Assembly: GCF_039521925.1 (NCBI RefSeq)
Contig: NZ_BAAACY010000148.1
Coordinates: forward strand, 1-64,000
From: Virgibacillus salarius
GTDB lineage: Bacteria > Bacillota > Bacilli > Bacillales > Amphibacillaceae
Direction: 5' to 3'
DNA: 64,000 nucleotides
This document shows positions 1-8,508 of this stretch, piece by piece. Within the stretch, counting starts at the first letter, position 1. Each line of letters begins with the position of its first letter. The translations under genes were made by a program, and so were the position numbers. The notes beneath the pieces are model-generated. The model saw only the letters and a list, made by a program, of their open reading frames with translations, was not told the DNA's origin and searched no databases.

Positions 1-358
1 AATGGCCTCTTCTTCAATTGCCTTCTCTTCAACAAGTTGACAGCGAAATAGGACAAAACATTGGCGTAGTGACTCTTTTACTTCGGGATGAACACGGAAT
101 CGATTAATGGTACGATAGCTCGGCTCATAACCCTGTGCTAACCACATCATCCGTACACTATCTTTAAGTAAGTCTTCTATTTTTCTGCCAGAAAAAACAG
201 ATTGGGTATAGGCACATAAGATAATCTTCATCATCATTCGAGGATGGTATGCANNNNNNNNNNNNNNNNNNNNNNNNNNNNNNNNNNNNNNNNNNNNNNN
301 NNNNNNNNNNNNNNNNNNNNNNNNNNNNGACTTGATTCATGGTATAATGTTTAAACAT
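1..358 (-). CDS. IS1182-family transposase, N-terminal part (partial, gap inside)
   Basis: The start ATG at 358 is preceded by GGAGGTATCCCTT, a good ribosome site. It reads MFKHYTMNQV and then enters the N run. After the gap the correct frame on the minus strand reads YHPRMMMKIILCAYTQSVFS, followed by GRKIEDLLKDSVRMMWLAQG and a segment containing YEPSYRTINRFR. This is the conserved N-terminal domain of IS1182/IS4-like transposases. The frames before and after the gap do not agree, because the number of Ns is not the true gap length; this need not be a real frameshift. The catalytic DDE core lies outside the window, so it cannot be judged whether the enzyme is intact. Confidence 0.8.
254..328. 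other. Assembly gap (run of N)
   Basis: 75 unresolved bases lie inside the transposase gene. The reading frames on each side are inconsistent if the length is taken literally, so the length is probably a placeholder. Confidence 0.95.
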
Positions 359-545
359 AAGGGATACCTCCGGTTCTGTTTGGGTGTGATTACTTTAACT
401 TTACCAGAAGGTATCCTTTTTGCGTATAAAAATATTGAAAAAAGTAAAAAAAGTGATACGCCCTAAATTGGAGTACCACTTTTTTTAGTTACTGGGTTTT
501 GTCCCAGCTTCTAGAGGAAGCGTAAATCTGAGCATGTAGTGATAA

Positions 546-575
546 GGACTGAGCGAATTTTGCTCAGTTTTTCTT
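546..575 (+). terminator. Rho-independent terminator
   Basis: Stem ACTGAGC / GCTCAGT with a 7-nt loop is followed by TTTTCTT. No gene on the plus strand precedes it inside the window except the IS end, so it may belong to a gene further left from which the IS now separates it. The rest of 514-951 holds this hairpin, a micro-ORF, the pdh promoter and a leader of about 190 nt. Confidence 0.7.
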
Positions 576-664
576 ATTTTTATATAGAAACATTGGTTAT
601 AAATATTTTAATGGTAATGATTATAATACAGTTTTTAATATGTAATATAACAGAGGGGAGGTAA

Positions 665-703
665 ATGCCATATAAATCACTAGCCATTATTAGGCTGTTT
701 TAA
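665..703 (+). CDS. Candidate 12-residue micro-ORF
   Basis: ATG at 665 follows AGAGGGGAGG with 3-4 nt spacing, one of the strongest Shine-Dalgarno matches in the window. It encodes MPYKSLAIIRLF and stops at 703, just upstream of the pdhA promoter. No family is recognised. It may be a small peptide, the decayed start of a lost gene, or chance. Confidence 0.25.
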   Translation: MPYKSLAIIRLF

Positions 704-728
704 AAATAAATTAATAAAAACAAAGTGT

Positions 729-757
729 TTGACCAACTGAAATAATTAAGCTAGAAT
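729..757 (+). promoter_or_regulatory. Sigma-A promoter of the pdh operon
   Basis: TTGACC at 729-734 and TAGAAT at 752-757 are separated by exactly 17 bp. This predicts a start near 764 and a leader of about 190 nt before pdhA. No catabolite or CodY box was recognised by eye. Confidence 0.6.
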
Positions 758-951
758 TTACATGAAAAGAAATTGTACTAATGATTTTTGCTTTATTTAT
801 GTAACAGATAAATGTGAAAGTAGCTTTGATTAATCTAAAACGGAAAAGGGTACATAGTTAATAGCAAAAAGTACAGATTTTTTTCGTATTTTGGGTACGC
901 TAGAAATGACAATACCAATAAGGATATAAAGAAAGGAAGAGGTGAACTATT

Positions 952-2034
952 TTGAAACACGTATTAGAAAGTGTTGAAAGTCAGTTCGAAATGTTCCAAA
1001 TTCTTAACGAAGATGGAAAGATTGTCAATAAAGATGATATGCCCGAACTATCTGATGACGAATTAAAGGAACTAATGCGTAGAATGGTATACACTCGTGT
1101 GTTAGATCAGCGTTCTATTGCTTTAAATCGTCAAGGGCGTTTAGGATTCTATGCACCAACTGCTGGTCAAGAAGCTTCTCAATTAGGAAGTCAATTTGCA
1201 TTGGAAAAGGATGATTTTCTTTTACCAGGATATCGCGATGTTCCACAATTAATCTGGCAAGGATTACCTTTATACCAAGCTTTCCTATTCTCAAGAGGTC
1301 ATTTTCATGGTAATCAAATGCCTGAAGGTGTAAATGCAGTTAGTCCACAGATTATTATTGGAGCACAATATGTACAAACTGCTGGTGTAGCTCTAGGTAT
1401 TAAAAAACGTGGTAAGAAAGCAGTTGCTGTAACTTACACTGGTGATGGCGGTACATCACAAGGGGACTTTTATGAAGGAATAAACTTTGCTGGTGCATAT
1501 AAAGCGCCTGCTATTTTCTTTGTACAAAATAACTACTTCGCGATTTCAGTACCTGTTGAAAAGCAAACAAATGCTAAAACGTTGGCACAAAAAGCTGTAG
1601 CTGCTGGTATTGAAGGAATCCAAGTAGATGGAATGGATGTACTTGCTGTTTATGCTGTAACTAAACACGCTCGTGAACGTGCTATTAATGGTGAGGGCCC
1701 AATGCTTATTGAGACATTAACATATCGTTATGGTCCACATACGATGGCTGGAGATGACCCTACACGTTATCGTACAGATGATTTAGATAACGAATGGGAG
1801 AAAAAAGATCCACTTGTTCGCTTCCGCAAATTCTTAGAAGGTAAAAATCTATGGTCTGAAGAAGACGAAAGCAAAGTAATTGAAGAAGCAAAAGAAGAGA
1901 TCAAAAAAGCTATCAAGCAAGCTGATGAGTATCCAAAACAAAAAGTAACGGATTTTATTAGCAATATGTATGAGGAACTTCCATATAACCTTCAAGAACA
2001 AATGGAAGAATACAAAGAAAAGGAGTCGAAGTAA
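952..2034 (+). CDS. pdhA: Pyruvate dehydrogenase E1 component, alpha subunit
   Basis: E1-alpha binds thiamine diphosphate and, with PdhB, decarboxylates pyruvate and acetylates the lipoyl arm of E2. The 360-residue length fits the family. The ThDP/Mg signature starts GDGGTSQGDFYEG at residue 164 and ends in NN at 193-194. A conserved phosphorylation-loop-like segment YRYGPHTMAGDDPTRYR lies near residues 260-277. Translation starts with TTG at 952 after GAAAGGAAGAGGTG; no better ATG exists nearby. First gene of pdhABCD, 3 nt before pdhB. Family assignment is secure; branched-chain E1 is a less likely alternative given the operon and its position relative to sr1/speA. Confidence 0.96.
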   Translation: MKHVLESVESQFEMFQILNEDGKIVNKDDMPELSDDELKELMRRMVYTRVLDQRSIALNRQGRLGFYAPTAGQEASQLGSQFALEKDDFLLPGYRDVPQLIWQGLPLYQAFLFSRGHFHGNQMPEGVNAVSPQIIIGAQYVQTAGVALGIKKRGKKAVAVTYTGDGGTSQGDFYEGINFAGAYKAPAIFFVQNNYFAISVPVEKQTNAKTLAQKAVAAGIEGIQVDGMDVLAVYAVTKHARERAINGEGPMLIETLTYRYGPHTMAGDDPTRYRTDDLDNEWEKKDPLVRFRKFLEGKNLWSEEDESKVIEEAKEEIKKAIKQADEYPKQKVTDFISNMYEELPYNLQEQMEEYKEKESK

Positions 2035-2037
2035 ATC

Positions 2038-3015
2038 ATGGCACAAATGACAATGATTCAAGCAATCACGGATGCATTACGCACAGAATTAAAAAATGAT
2101 GAAAATGTGCTTGTGTTCGGAGAAGATGTTGGTCAAAATGGTGGCGTATTCCGTGCTACTGAAGGACTGCAAGCTGAATTTGGCGAAGATCGTGTGTTTG
2201 ATACACCGTTAGCTGAATCTGGCATTGGTGGTCTTTCAATTGGACTCGGTTTACAAGGCTATCGACCAGTACCAGAAATTCAATTCTTCGGCTTCGTATA
2301 TGAAGTAATGGACTCTATTAGTGGACAAATGGCACGTATGCGCTATCGTTCTGGTGGATCACATAGTTCACCAATTACAATTCGCTCACCTTTTGGTGGT
2401 GGAGTACACACTCCAGAGCTACATGCTGATTCTTTAGAAGGATTAATTGCACAACAACCAGGAATCAAAGTAGTAGTTCCTTCAACTCCATATGATGCAA
2501 AAGGTTTGCTGATTTCAGCTATTCGTGATAATGATCCAGTGCTATTCCTAGAACATATGAAGCTATACCGCTCATTCCGCGGAGAAGTACCTGAGGAAGA
2601 ATATACAATCGACTTAGGAAAGGCTGAAGTTAAGCGTGAGGGAACAGATGTTACGCTTATTTCCTATGGTGCCATGGTACACGCTTCATTGAAGGCAGCA
2701 GAGGAATTAGAAAAAGATGGTGTACAGGCTGAAGTTATCGACTTACGTACGATCTCACCTCTAGATATTGATACCATTATCGAATCTGTTAAGAAAACAA
2801 ATCGTGTCGTTGTTGTCCAAGAAGCACAGCGTCAAGCAGGTATTGCTGCAAATGTTGTAGCTGAGATTCAAGAGCGTGCAATTTTACATTTAGAAGCACC
2901 AGTATTACGTGTTGCAGCTCCAGATACAGTATATTCTTTCTCAGCAGCAGAAGAAGTATGGTTACCAAACCATAAAGACATCGTAGAAAAAGTAAACACT
3001 GTAATGAATTTTTAA
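2038..3015 (+). CDS. pdhB: Pyruvate dehydrogenase E1 component, beta subunit
   Basis: E1-beta pairs with PdhA to build the ThDP active site. The 325-residue length is typical. The N-terminal transketolase pyrimidine-binding domain includes FGEDVGQNGGVFRATEGL (about 28-45) and FDTPLAESGIGG, with the family's cofactor-contacting Glu near residue 60. The C-terminal transketolase domain begins after about residue 200 (GTDVTLISYGAMVHASL). ATG at 2038 has AAAGGAG upstream within the end of pdhA, so translation is probably coupled. Confidence 0.96.
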   Translation: MAQMTMIQAITDALRTELKNDENVLVFGEDVGQNGGVFRATEGLQAEFGEDRVFDTPLAESGIGGLSIGLGLQGYRPVPEIQFFGFVYEVMDSISGQMARMRYRSGGSHSSPITIRSPFGGGVHTPELHADSLEGLIAQQPGIKVVVPSTPYDAKGLLISAIRDNDPVLFLEHMKLYRSFRGEVPEEEYTIDLGKAEVKREGTDVTLISYGAMVHASLKAAEELEKDGVQAEVIDLRTISPLDIDTIIESVKKTNRVVVVQEAQRQAGIAANVVAEIQERAILHLEAPVLRVAAPDTVYSFSAAEEVWLPNHKDIVEKVNTVMNF

Positions 3016-3037
3016 TAAGAGATAGGAGGTAATACGA

Positions 3038-4312
3038 ATGGCATTTGAATTTAAACTTCCAGATATTGGTGAAGGAATTCATGAAGGCGAAATTGTCAAA
3101 TGGTTCGTAAATGAGGGCGATGACATCAAAGAAGATGATGTATTGTGTGAAGTCCAAAATGATAAAGCTGTCGTAGAAATCCCTTCTCCAGTTGAGGGTA
3201 CAGTAAAAAAACTCCATGTGGATGAAGGAACGGTAGCTGTTGTAGGAGATGTACTAATAACGTTTGACGCAGAAGGTTATGAATCAGAAGATTCAGCTTC
3301 TGAAGATAATAAAGAAGAAGCTCCTAAAGAAGAAGAAAAACAAGAAACAGCAGCTGATAAAAAGCAAGATACTACAAATGATGGTAGCGACAAACGAGTG
3401 ATCGCAATGCCTTCCGTTAGAAAATATGCGCGTGATAACGATGTGAATATCTCAGAGGTTACTGGTTCTGGGAAAAATGGCCGTATTTTAAAAGAGGATA
3501 TTGATAGCTTCCTAAGCGGTGATCAGCCTGCTAAAACTTCTGAAGAAGCTAAAGAAACGAAAAAAGAAGCTTCTGCACCTACGGCTACAACTGCTGTGAC
3601 TGAAGGTAACTATCCTGAAACACGTGAAGCGATGAGTGGAATTCGAAAAGCTATTGCTAAAGCAATGGTTAATTCGAAAACGAAAGCTCCGCATGTTACG
3701 TTAATGGACGAAGTTGACGTTACAGAATTAGTAGCACATCGCAAGAAATTTAAAGCTGTAGCTGCGGAGCAAGATATTAAACTAACTTACTTGCCATATG
3801 TAGCGAAGGCGCTTGTATCTGCTTCTAAGAAATTCCCGATTTTAAATGCTGCGGTGGATGATGAGACAAATGAAATTGTTCAGAAGCATTATTATAATAT
3901 TGGAATTGCAGCTGATACAGAAAAAGGACTACTTGTTCCGGTTGTAAAAAATGCTGATCGTAAATCTATTTTTGCTATTTCTAAAGAAATTAATGAATTG
4001 GCAGAAAAGGCTAGAAGTGGTAAACTATCACCTGAAGAGATGAAGGGTGCTTCAAATACAATTACAAATATTGGTTCTGCAGGCGGACAATGGTTTACGC
4101 CGGTATTAAATTATCCGGAGGCAATAATTCTAGGAATCGGCAGAATTGCTGATAAACCAATTGTTCGAGATGGAGAGATAGTAATTGCACCGGTACTCGC
4201 ATTATCATTAAGCTTTGATCATCGCATTGTTGATGGTGCAACTGCACAGTTAGCGCTAAATCAAATTAAGCGATTATTAAGCGATCCACAATTAATTATG
4301 ATGGAGGCGTAG
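3038..4312 (+). CDS. pdhC: Dihydrolipoyllysine acetyltransferase, E2 core of pyruvate dehydrogenase
   Basis: E2 transfers the acetyl group from lipoamide to CoA and forms the complex core. There is one lipoyl domain with the modified lysine in NDKAVVEI (Lys43). A long Ala/Lys/Glu-rich linker follows (about 85-118). The E1/E3-binding domain is at about 122-160 (MPSVRKYARDNDVNISEVTG). The catalytic domain ends in FDHRIVDGA, with His395 and Asp399 as the active-site pair. 424 residues with a single lipoyl domain is normal for bacilli. The start has AGGAGG 8 nt upstream. It is followed 3 nt later by pdhD. Confidence 0.96.
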   Translation: MAFEFKLPDIGEGIHEGEIVKWFVNEGDDIKEDDVLCEVQNDKAVVEIPSPVEGTVKKLHVDEGTVAVVGDVLITFDAEGYESEDSASEDNKEEAPKEEEKQETAADKKQDTTNDGSDKRVIAMPSVRKYARDNDVNISEVTGSGKNGRILKEDIDSFLSGDQPAKTSEEAKETKKEASAPTATTAVTEGNYPETREAMSGIRKAIAKAMVNSKTKAPHVTLMDEVDVTELVAHRKKFKAVAAEQDIKLTYLPYVAKALVSASKKFPILNAAVDDETNEIVQKHYYNIGIAADTEKGLLVPVVKNADRKSIFAISKEINELAEKARSGKLSPEEMKGASNTITNIGSAGGQWFTPVLNYPEAIILGIGRIADKPIVRDGEIVIAPVLALSLSFDHRIVDGATAQLALNQIKRLLSDPQLIMMEA

Positions 4313-4315
4313 GTT

Positions 4316-5722
4316 ATGGTTGTAGGAGATTTCCCAATTGAAGTAGATACGTTAGTTGTTGGAGCTGGACCAGGTGGCTATGTTGCTGCCATTCGAGCTG
4401 CACAATTAGGTCAAAAAGTTACAATTGTTGAAAAAGGTAACCTCGGGGGAGTTTGCTTAAATGTTGGGTGTATCCCATCAAAAGCATTAATTCAAGCAGG
4501 ACATTTAACAGAACATGCTTATGGAAATGAACAGTTAGGTATTAAAACAGAGAACGTAACTGTAGATTTTACTAAAGTCCAAGAATGGAAGGGTACTGTT
4601 GTTAATAAATTAACATCAGGAGTAGAAGGTCTGTTAAAAGGTAACAAAGTAGATATTATCAAAGGTGAAGTTTACTTTGTGGATAAAAATACAGCAAAAG
4701 TTATGGATGAGAAAAACTCTCAAACATATACCTTTAATAACTGTATTATTGCAACAGGCTCTACACCAATTGAAATTCCAACATTTAAATTCTCTGAACG
4801 TGTATTGGATTCTACGGGTGCCTTAAACCTTAAAGAAATTCCAGAGAAAATGGTCGTTATCGGTGGAGGATATATTGGAACTGAACTTGGTACAGCGTAT
4901 GCTAATTTTGGTACTGAAATAACAGTACTTGAAGGTACAAAGGATATTCTCGGTGGCTTCGAAAAACAAATGAAGCAAGTTGTGAAAAAACGTCTGAAGA
5001 AAAAAGGTGTAAATATCATCACAGAAGCTATGGCTAAAGGTGTTGAAGAAACCAAAGATGGCGTAAAAGTATCCTATGAAGTTAATGGTAAAGAGGAAAC
5101 CGTTGAAGCAGATTATGTATTAGTAACAGTTGGTCGTCGTCCTAATACCCAAGAGCTTGGTCTAGAACAAGTAGGTATTGAAATGAATGATCGTGGTCTA
5201 ATAAAAATTGATAAACAATGTCGCACAAACATAGATAATATCTATGCTATCGGTGACATTGTAGAAGGTATGCCACTTGCTCATAAAGCATCTTATGAAG
5301 GTAAGGTTGCTGCGGAAGCAATTAGTGGAGAAAAATCAGAGATTGATTATATAGGTATGCCTGCAGTTGTATTCTCTGATCCAGAATTAGCATCAGTTGG
5401 TTATACTGAACAAGAAGCAAAAGATGCTGGTTACGATGTAAAAGCTGCTAAATTCCCATTTGCTGCTAATGGTCGTGCGCTATCATTAAATGATAGTGAT
5501 GGATTTATGAAATTAATCACTCGTAAAGAAGACGGCCTTGTAATTGGGGCACAAATCGCTGGACCAAATGCTAGTGATATGATTGCTGAAATTGGTATTG
5601 CGATTGAAGCTGGAATGACAGCAGAGGATATCGCACTAACTATTCATGCTCATCCTAGTTTAGGTGAGATTACGATGGAAGCTGCAGAGGTAGCTTTAGG
5701 TACACCAATTCATATGCTGTAA
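4316..5722 (+). CDS. pdhD: Dihydrolipoyl dehydrogenase, E3 of pyruvate dehydrogenase
   Basis: E3 reoxidises the dihydrolipoyl arm with FAD and NAD+. The FAD-binding Rossmann motif GAGPGGYVAAIRAA is at about 17-30. The redox disulfide is GGVCLNVGCIPSK, Cys47/Cys52. The NAD-binding motif is VVIGGGYIGTELG near 180. The C-terminal base lies in HAHPSLGE. The 468-residue length is typical. ATG is preceded by GGAGGCG overlapping the end of pdhC. A strong terminator follows at 5732. As in other bacilli it may also serve the oxoglutarate or branched-chain complexes. Confidence 0.96.
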   Translation: MVVGDFPIEVDTLVVGAGPGGYVAAIRAAQLGQKVTIVEKGNLGGVCLNVGCIPSKALIQAGHLTEHAYGNEQLGIKTENVTVDFTKVQEWKGTVVNKLTSGVEGLLKGNKVDIIKGEVYFVDKNTAKVMDEKNSQTYTFNNCIIATGSTPIEIPTFKFSERVLDSTGALNLKEIPEKMVVIGGGYIGTELGTAYANFGTEITVLEGTKDILGGFEKQMKQVVKKRLKKKGVNIITEAMAKGVEETKDGVKVSYEVNGKEETVEADYVLVTVGRRPNTQELGLEQVGIEMNDRGLIKIDKQCRTNIDNIYAIGDIVEGMPLAHKASYEGKVAAEAISGEKSEIDYIGMPAVVFSDPELASVGYTEQEAKDAGYDVKAAKFPFAANGRALSLNDSDGFMKLITRKEDGLVIGAQIAGPNASDMIAEIGIAIEAGMTAEDIALTIHAHPSLGEITMEAAEVALGTPIHML

Positions 5723-5731
5723 TATAAATTA

Positions 5732-5767
5732 GAGGCTATCTCACAACAGCTGAGGTAGCCTTTTTTA
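5732..5767 (+). terminator. Terminator of pdhABCD
   Basis: GAGGCTATCTCA pairs with TGAGGTAGCC, followed by TTTTTTATT, 10 nt after the pdhD stop. Confidence 0.9.
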
Positions 5768-5866
5768 TTCGCATAAAGAGTTCCTTAGCTGGCAGTCTAG
5801 TCGTTATTATTATCTAAGCCAGGTACAGGTAAAACCACTGCTATTTTTGCTATAAGACATAGTAGA

Positions 5867-5909
5867 AAACTCCCGCAGAAGATAAACTATTTCTGGGGGA
5901 GTTTTTTTC
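5867..5909 (+). terminator. Hairpin with T-tract between pdhD and the convergent lipoprotein gene
   Basis: AAAACTCCC...CAGAA pairs with TTCTG.GGGAGTTTTTTT. It can work in both directions and probably ends the minus-strand gene at 5947-6330; the longer T-tract is on the plus strand. Confidence 0.65.
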
Positions 5910-5946
5910 TATTTCAAACAACTTATAGGAGCATTCAGTCCATCTA

Positions 5947-6330
5947 TTAGTTGATGATTTGCTCTAATTTATCCATGAGATCATTTTTTGCTATATCTCC
6001 AGATAAATGTTCGATTGTCTTCCCGTTTTTCATGATAACTAAGGAAGGTGATTCAGGTTTTAATCCCATTTCTAAATCGTCCATCGTTTTTTCCTCTTTT
6101 TGTACATCTTTAAAAGCGGATGGATATTTAGCTTTTATCTCAATAATTGCATCAAAATATATATTCTCTAAATCACTATTCGAGTTATTTGTAAAAAACA
6201 TAACATTGTAACCATTCGGTTGAAATGAAATAACGTCTATTGTAGTTGCATTTGTCGCTTGGCATCCTGATGAAAAAATCAGTAGGAATAAAGCAAGTAC
6301 AGGGATGAATAAGCTTCTAATTTTCCTCAC
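5947..6330 (-). CDS. Small lipoprotein with thioredoxin-fold-like C-terminus
   Basis: 127 residues with a type II signal peptide: basic MRKIR, hydrophobic core and a lipobox ending SSGC at about residue 23. The second half (SPSLVIMKNGKTIEHLSGDI) looks like the cis-Pro and C-terminal strands of a thioredoxin fold. No CXXC pair is present, so a redox role is doubtful. It occupies the place of slp, the small lipoprotein gene after pdhD in B. subtilis, but sequence identity with Slp is not claimed. The start is uncertain: the GTG at 6330 lies almost on top of AGGTAG. Function unknown. Confidence 0.6.
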   Translation of the reverse strand: MRKIRSLFIPVLALFLLIFSSGCQATNATTIDVISFQPNGYNVMFFTNNSNSDLENIYFDAIIEIKAKYPSAFKDVQKEEKTMDDLEMGLKPESPSLVIMKNGKTIEHLSGDIAKNDLMDKLEQIIN

Positions 6331-6479
6331 CTACCTGTTTAATAATCATATATACATCAGTTTACCAAATAGAATGCTTAACATAGCGTTTGTTATTGAA
6401 CTGTTAATGGATTGAAACGCATCTGTTGGATTAGTAATAAAGCTATAAATAAAACGAAATGCAGATGTAATAGGGATTC

Positions 6480-6640
6480 GAGTCTTGCAAAATGTACACA
6501 AGCACCAGAAAACTGTTACTCGTCATGTGTGAGAAGGAAGAGCAGGTTCGTTTGAACCGCCTTTCTAATGATGGTAAGTGGATTTTCCGTATGAGAAAAG
6601 AAAAAATAAAACGTAGCTTCAAAGAAAAAAACTGTTGTTA
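6480..6640 (+). pseudogene. IS1182-type transposase C-terminal fragment (decayed)
   Basis: The plus strand carries pieces of the transposase C-terminal region in shifted frames. The nucleotides at 6502-6526 would read QKTVTRHV in one frame, then EEQVRLNRLSNDGKWIFRMR and KEKIKRSF in another (conserved form RLNRLS...RKEKIERSFADAKE). A small deletion and frameshifts separate the parts. No start, catalytic core or ends remain. The region 6331-6702 holds only this relic and the BCCT terminator. Confidence 0.65.
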
Positions 6641-6652
6641 TTGCTGTTTGCG

Positions 6653-6698
6653 CAAAAAAAGCTTGTAGAAAACACACAAGGCTTTTTCTACAAGCTGA
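6653..6698 (-). terminator. Terminator of the BCCT transporter gene
   Basis: AGCTTGTAGAAAA pairs with TTTTCTACAAGCT and is followed on the minus strand by TTTTTTTGCGC. It lies just past the stop at 6703. Confidence 0.85.
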
Positions 6699-6702
6699 GG
6701 TT

Positions 6703-8232
6703 CTAACCCCTTCTTTTGCTTCCTAAATCAATTTCCTTTGCTTCCTGTCTAAATGACTTAACTAACGAGATAACAACAAGTAGCATTATGATGGCAAATG
6801 GAAAGGCAGCTATTATGGATGCCGTTTGTAAAGCATTTAATCCACCTTGCCAAAGTAGTACTGCTGCAGCACTCGATTGTATAATACCCCAAATGAATTT
6901 TACTGAATTAGCTGGGTCTAGGCTACCGCCTGTTGTTTGCATTCCTAATACAAAAGTTGCTGAATCTGCTGATGTAATGAAGAATGTACAGATTAATAAA
7001 ATTGCAATGATGGATATAACGATACCAATAGGAAATTGTTCTAGTACAGCAAACAAGGCTAATTGTTCACCGCCACTTTCAATGTATTGCATGATATTAG
7101 CACCTGCATTCGCTTCTAAGTGTATGGCTGATCCACCAAACACTGAAAACCAAAGTGCTCCGAATATAGTTGGTACGAGCAGGACGCCTAAAACAAATTC
7201 ACGTATCGTTCTACCGCGGGAAACCCTAGCGATAAATGTTCCTACAAATGGGGCCCAAGCAATCCACCATGCCCAATAAAAAATGGTCCAGCCATTAATC
7301 CATTCTGCATTTTCTTCGTTGAATGGAGTCATTCTTAAGCTCATGCTAGGAAGGTTCTGTAAATAACTTCCTAGAGTTGTCGTGAAAAAGTTCATGATAA
7401 AATTCGTTGGCCCTAAGAATAATACGAAAAGCATTAATAATAATGCGAGCATTAGATTTGCATTACTTAAATATTTAATTCCTCTGTTTAAACCTGTCAT
7501 AGCTGAAGTCATGTATAATACTGTAACAATAGCAATAATAATTAACTGCAAGGTTATTGTTGATTCAATACCCGTTACAAAGGAAAGACCACCACTAATT
7601 TGAATGGCGCCAAGTCCAAGGGAGGTTGAAACACCAAAAATAGTTGCGAATACAACAATGAAATCTACGGCGGTACCCCATCCACCCTTAATGCGATCAC
7701 CAAATAGCGGCTCTAGTATGGCACTAACCACACCTGGAGCTTGTTTTCGGAATTTGAAATAAGCTAGTGCTAATGCAATCGTTGCATAGATTGCCCATGG
7801 ATGAAATCCCCAGTGGAAAAAGCTATATTGCATTGCTGCTTTAGCTGCATCATTCGTTTCTGCTTCTCCAAATGGAGGGTTATGAAAGTGGGAAATAGGC
7901 TCTGCTGCACCCCAGAAAACAAGTCCAATTCCCATACCGGCACTAAAAAGCATAGCAAACCATGTTAAATAACTATATTCTGGCTTATCACCTGGTCGAC
8001 CTAACTTGATGTTTCCATATTTCGAAAAAATAAGGTAGATCGCAAATCCTAGAAATGCAGTTGCACTTAATAAGTAAAACCATCCAAATTTATCTACCAA
8101 AAAGCCTTGAATAATTGACGTTACATTATCCAAATTTCCATTAGGCAATATATCTTTCGGGATAATGCCCCAAATAATAAACAATAATGCGATAATAGCT
8201 GAGATATAAAATACGCGTGTTACTTTTTTCAC
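6703..8232 (-). CDS. BCCT-family transporter (glycine betaine/choline/carnitine type)
   Basis: A 12-helix membrane carrier that probably takes up a compatible solute with Na+ or H+. The 509-residue length matches OpuD/BetL-type proteins without a long regulatory tail. Family hallmarks are WFAMLFSAGMGIGLVFWGAA near residue 90 and the Trp-rich helix GWTIFYWAWWIAWAPFVG near 315, which forms the substrate-binding box, followed by RGRTIREFVLGVLLVP. GTG start at 8232 with GAAAGGA 9 nt upstream. It stands alone with its own terminator and is not part of the B. subtilis synteny here, so it is probably an insertion. The substrate is inferred, not shown. Confidence 0.9.
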   Translation of the reverse strand: MKKVTRVFYISAIIALLFIIWGIIPKDILPNGNLDNVTSIIQGFLVDKFGWFYLLSATAFLGFAIYLIFSKYGNIKLGRPGDKPEYSYLTWFAMLFSAGMGIGLVFWGAAEPISHFHNPPFGEAETNDAAKAAMQYSFFHWGFHPWAIYATIALALAYFKFRKQAPGVVSAILEPLFGDRIKGGWGTAVDFIVVFATIFGVSTSLGLGAIQISGGLSFVTGIESTITLQLIIIAIVTVLYMTSAMTGLNRGIKYLSNANLMLALLLMLFVLFLGPTNFIMNFFTTTLGSYLQNLPSMSLRMTPFNEENAEWINGWTIFYWAWWIAWAPFVGTFIARVSRGRTIREFVLGVLLVPTIFGALWFSVFGGSAIHLEANAGANIMQYIESGGEQLALFAVLEQFPIGIVISIIAILLICTFFITSADSATFVLGMQTTGGSLDPANSVKFIWGIIQSSAAAVLLWQGGLNALQTASIIAAFPFAIIMLLVVISLVKSFRQEAKEIDLGSKRRG

Positions 8233-8439
8233 AAAAATTGTCCTTTCTATTTAAAATTTCTTTGATCTTATGTAGTAGGCGCACTTAGTGTATTAAAACA
8301 TATAGTAAAGGTCTGAGGCAAATCTCACACCTCATGCTTTTACTATTCCCTTGTCAAAGAGGATCATACCATATATTTTCTTACCCAATTCGTAGTGTGT
8401 TTAAACTTTCACTTTATAGGAAATGGTATATTACTCATA

Positions 8440-8468
8440 TTGTCAGTGCATTTTATGGAGGCTATAAT
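8440..8468 (+). promoter_or_regulatory. Sigma-A promoter of the polysaccharide deacetylase gene
   Basis: TTGTCA at 8440-8445 and TATAAT at 8463-8468 with a 17-bp spacer. Predicted start is near 8475, about 34 nt before the ATG. Confidence 0.75.
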
Positions 8469-8508
8469 ATAGGTGACAGAATAATAAACTAAACAAGGGG
8501 ACGATCTG

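Larger units (their letters stand above)
1..513 (-). mobile_element. IS1182-type insertion sequence, one end (truncated by window edge)
   Basis: The element holds the start of a transposase gene read leftwards and a terminal repeat at 497-511. Read outward-in on the minus strand, that terminus starts GAAGCTGGGACAAAAC. The same word, with one mismatch, ends the short repeats at 29761-30050 and 38101-38380. The other end of the element lies beyond the window. An assembly gap (N, 254-328) lies inside it, which is typical of multicopy insertion sequences. The outer boundary is inferred from the repeat; no target duplication could be checked. Confidence 0.7.

Noticed and set aside
1849..2061. Open frame on the minus strand inside pdhA/pdhB, and many similar minus-strand frames inside pdh, pycA, pbpB, murE and ftsZ
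   Set aside because: They lie opposite strongly conserved genes, have no ribosome sites, and their composition reflects the complementary strand of coding DNA.
6716..7279. 187-codon open frame on the plus strand opposite the BCCT gene
   Set aside because: It mirrors the transporter's hydrophobic codons, has no Shine-Dalgarno site, and the minus-strand protein is a clear family member.
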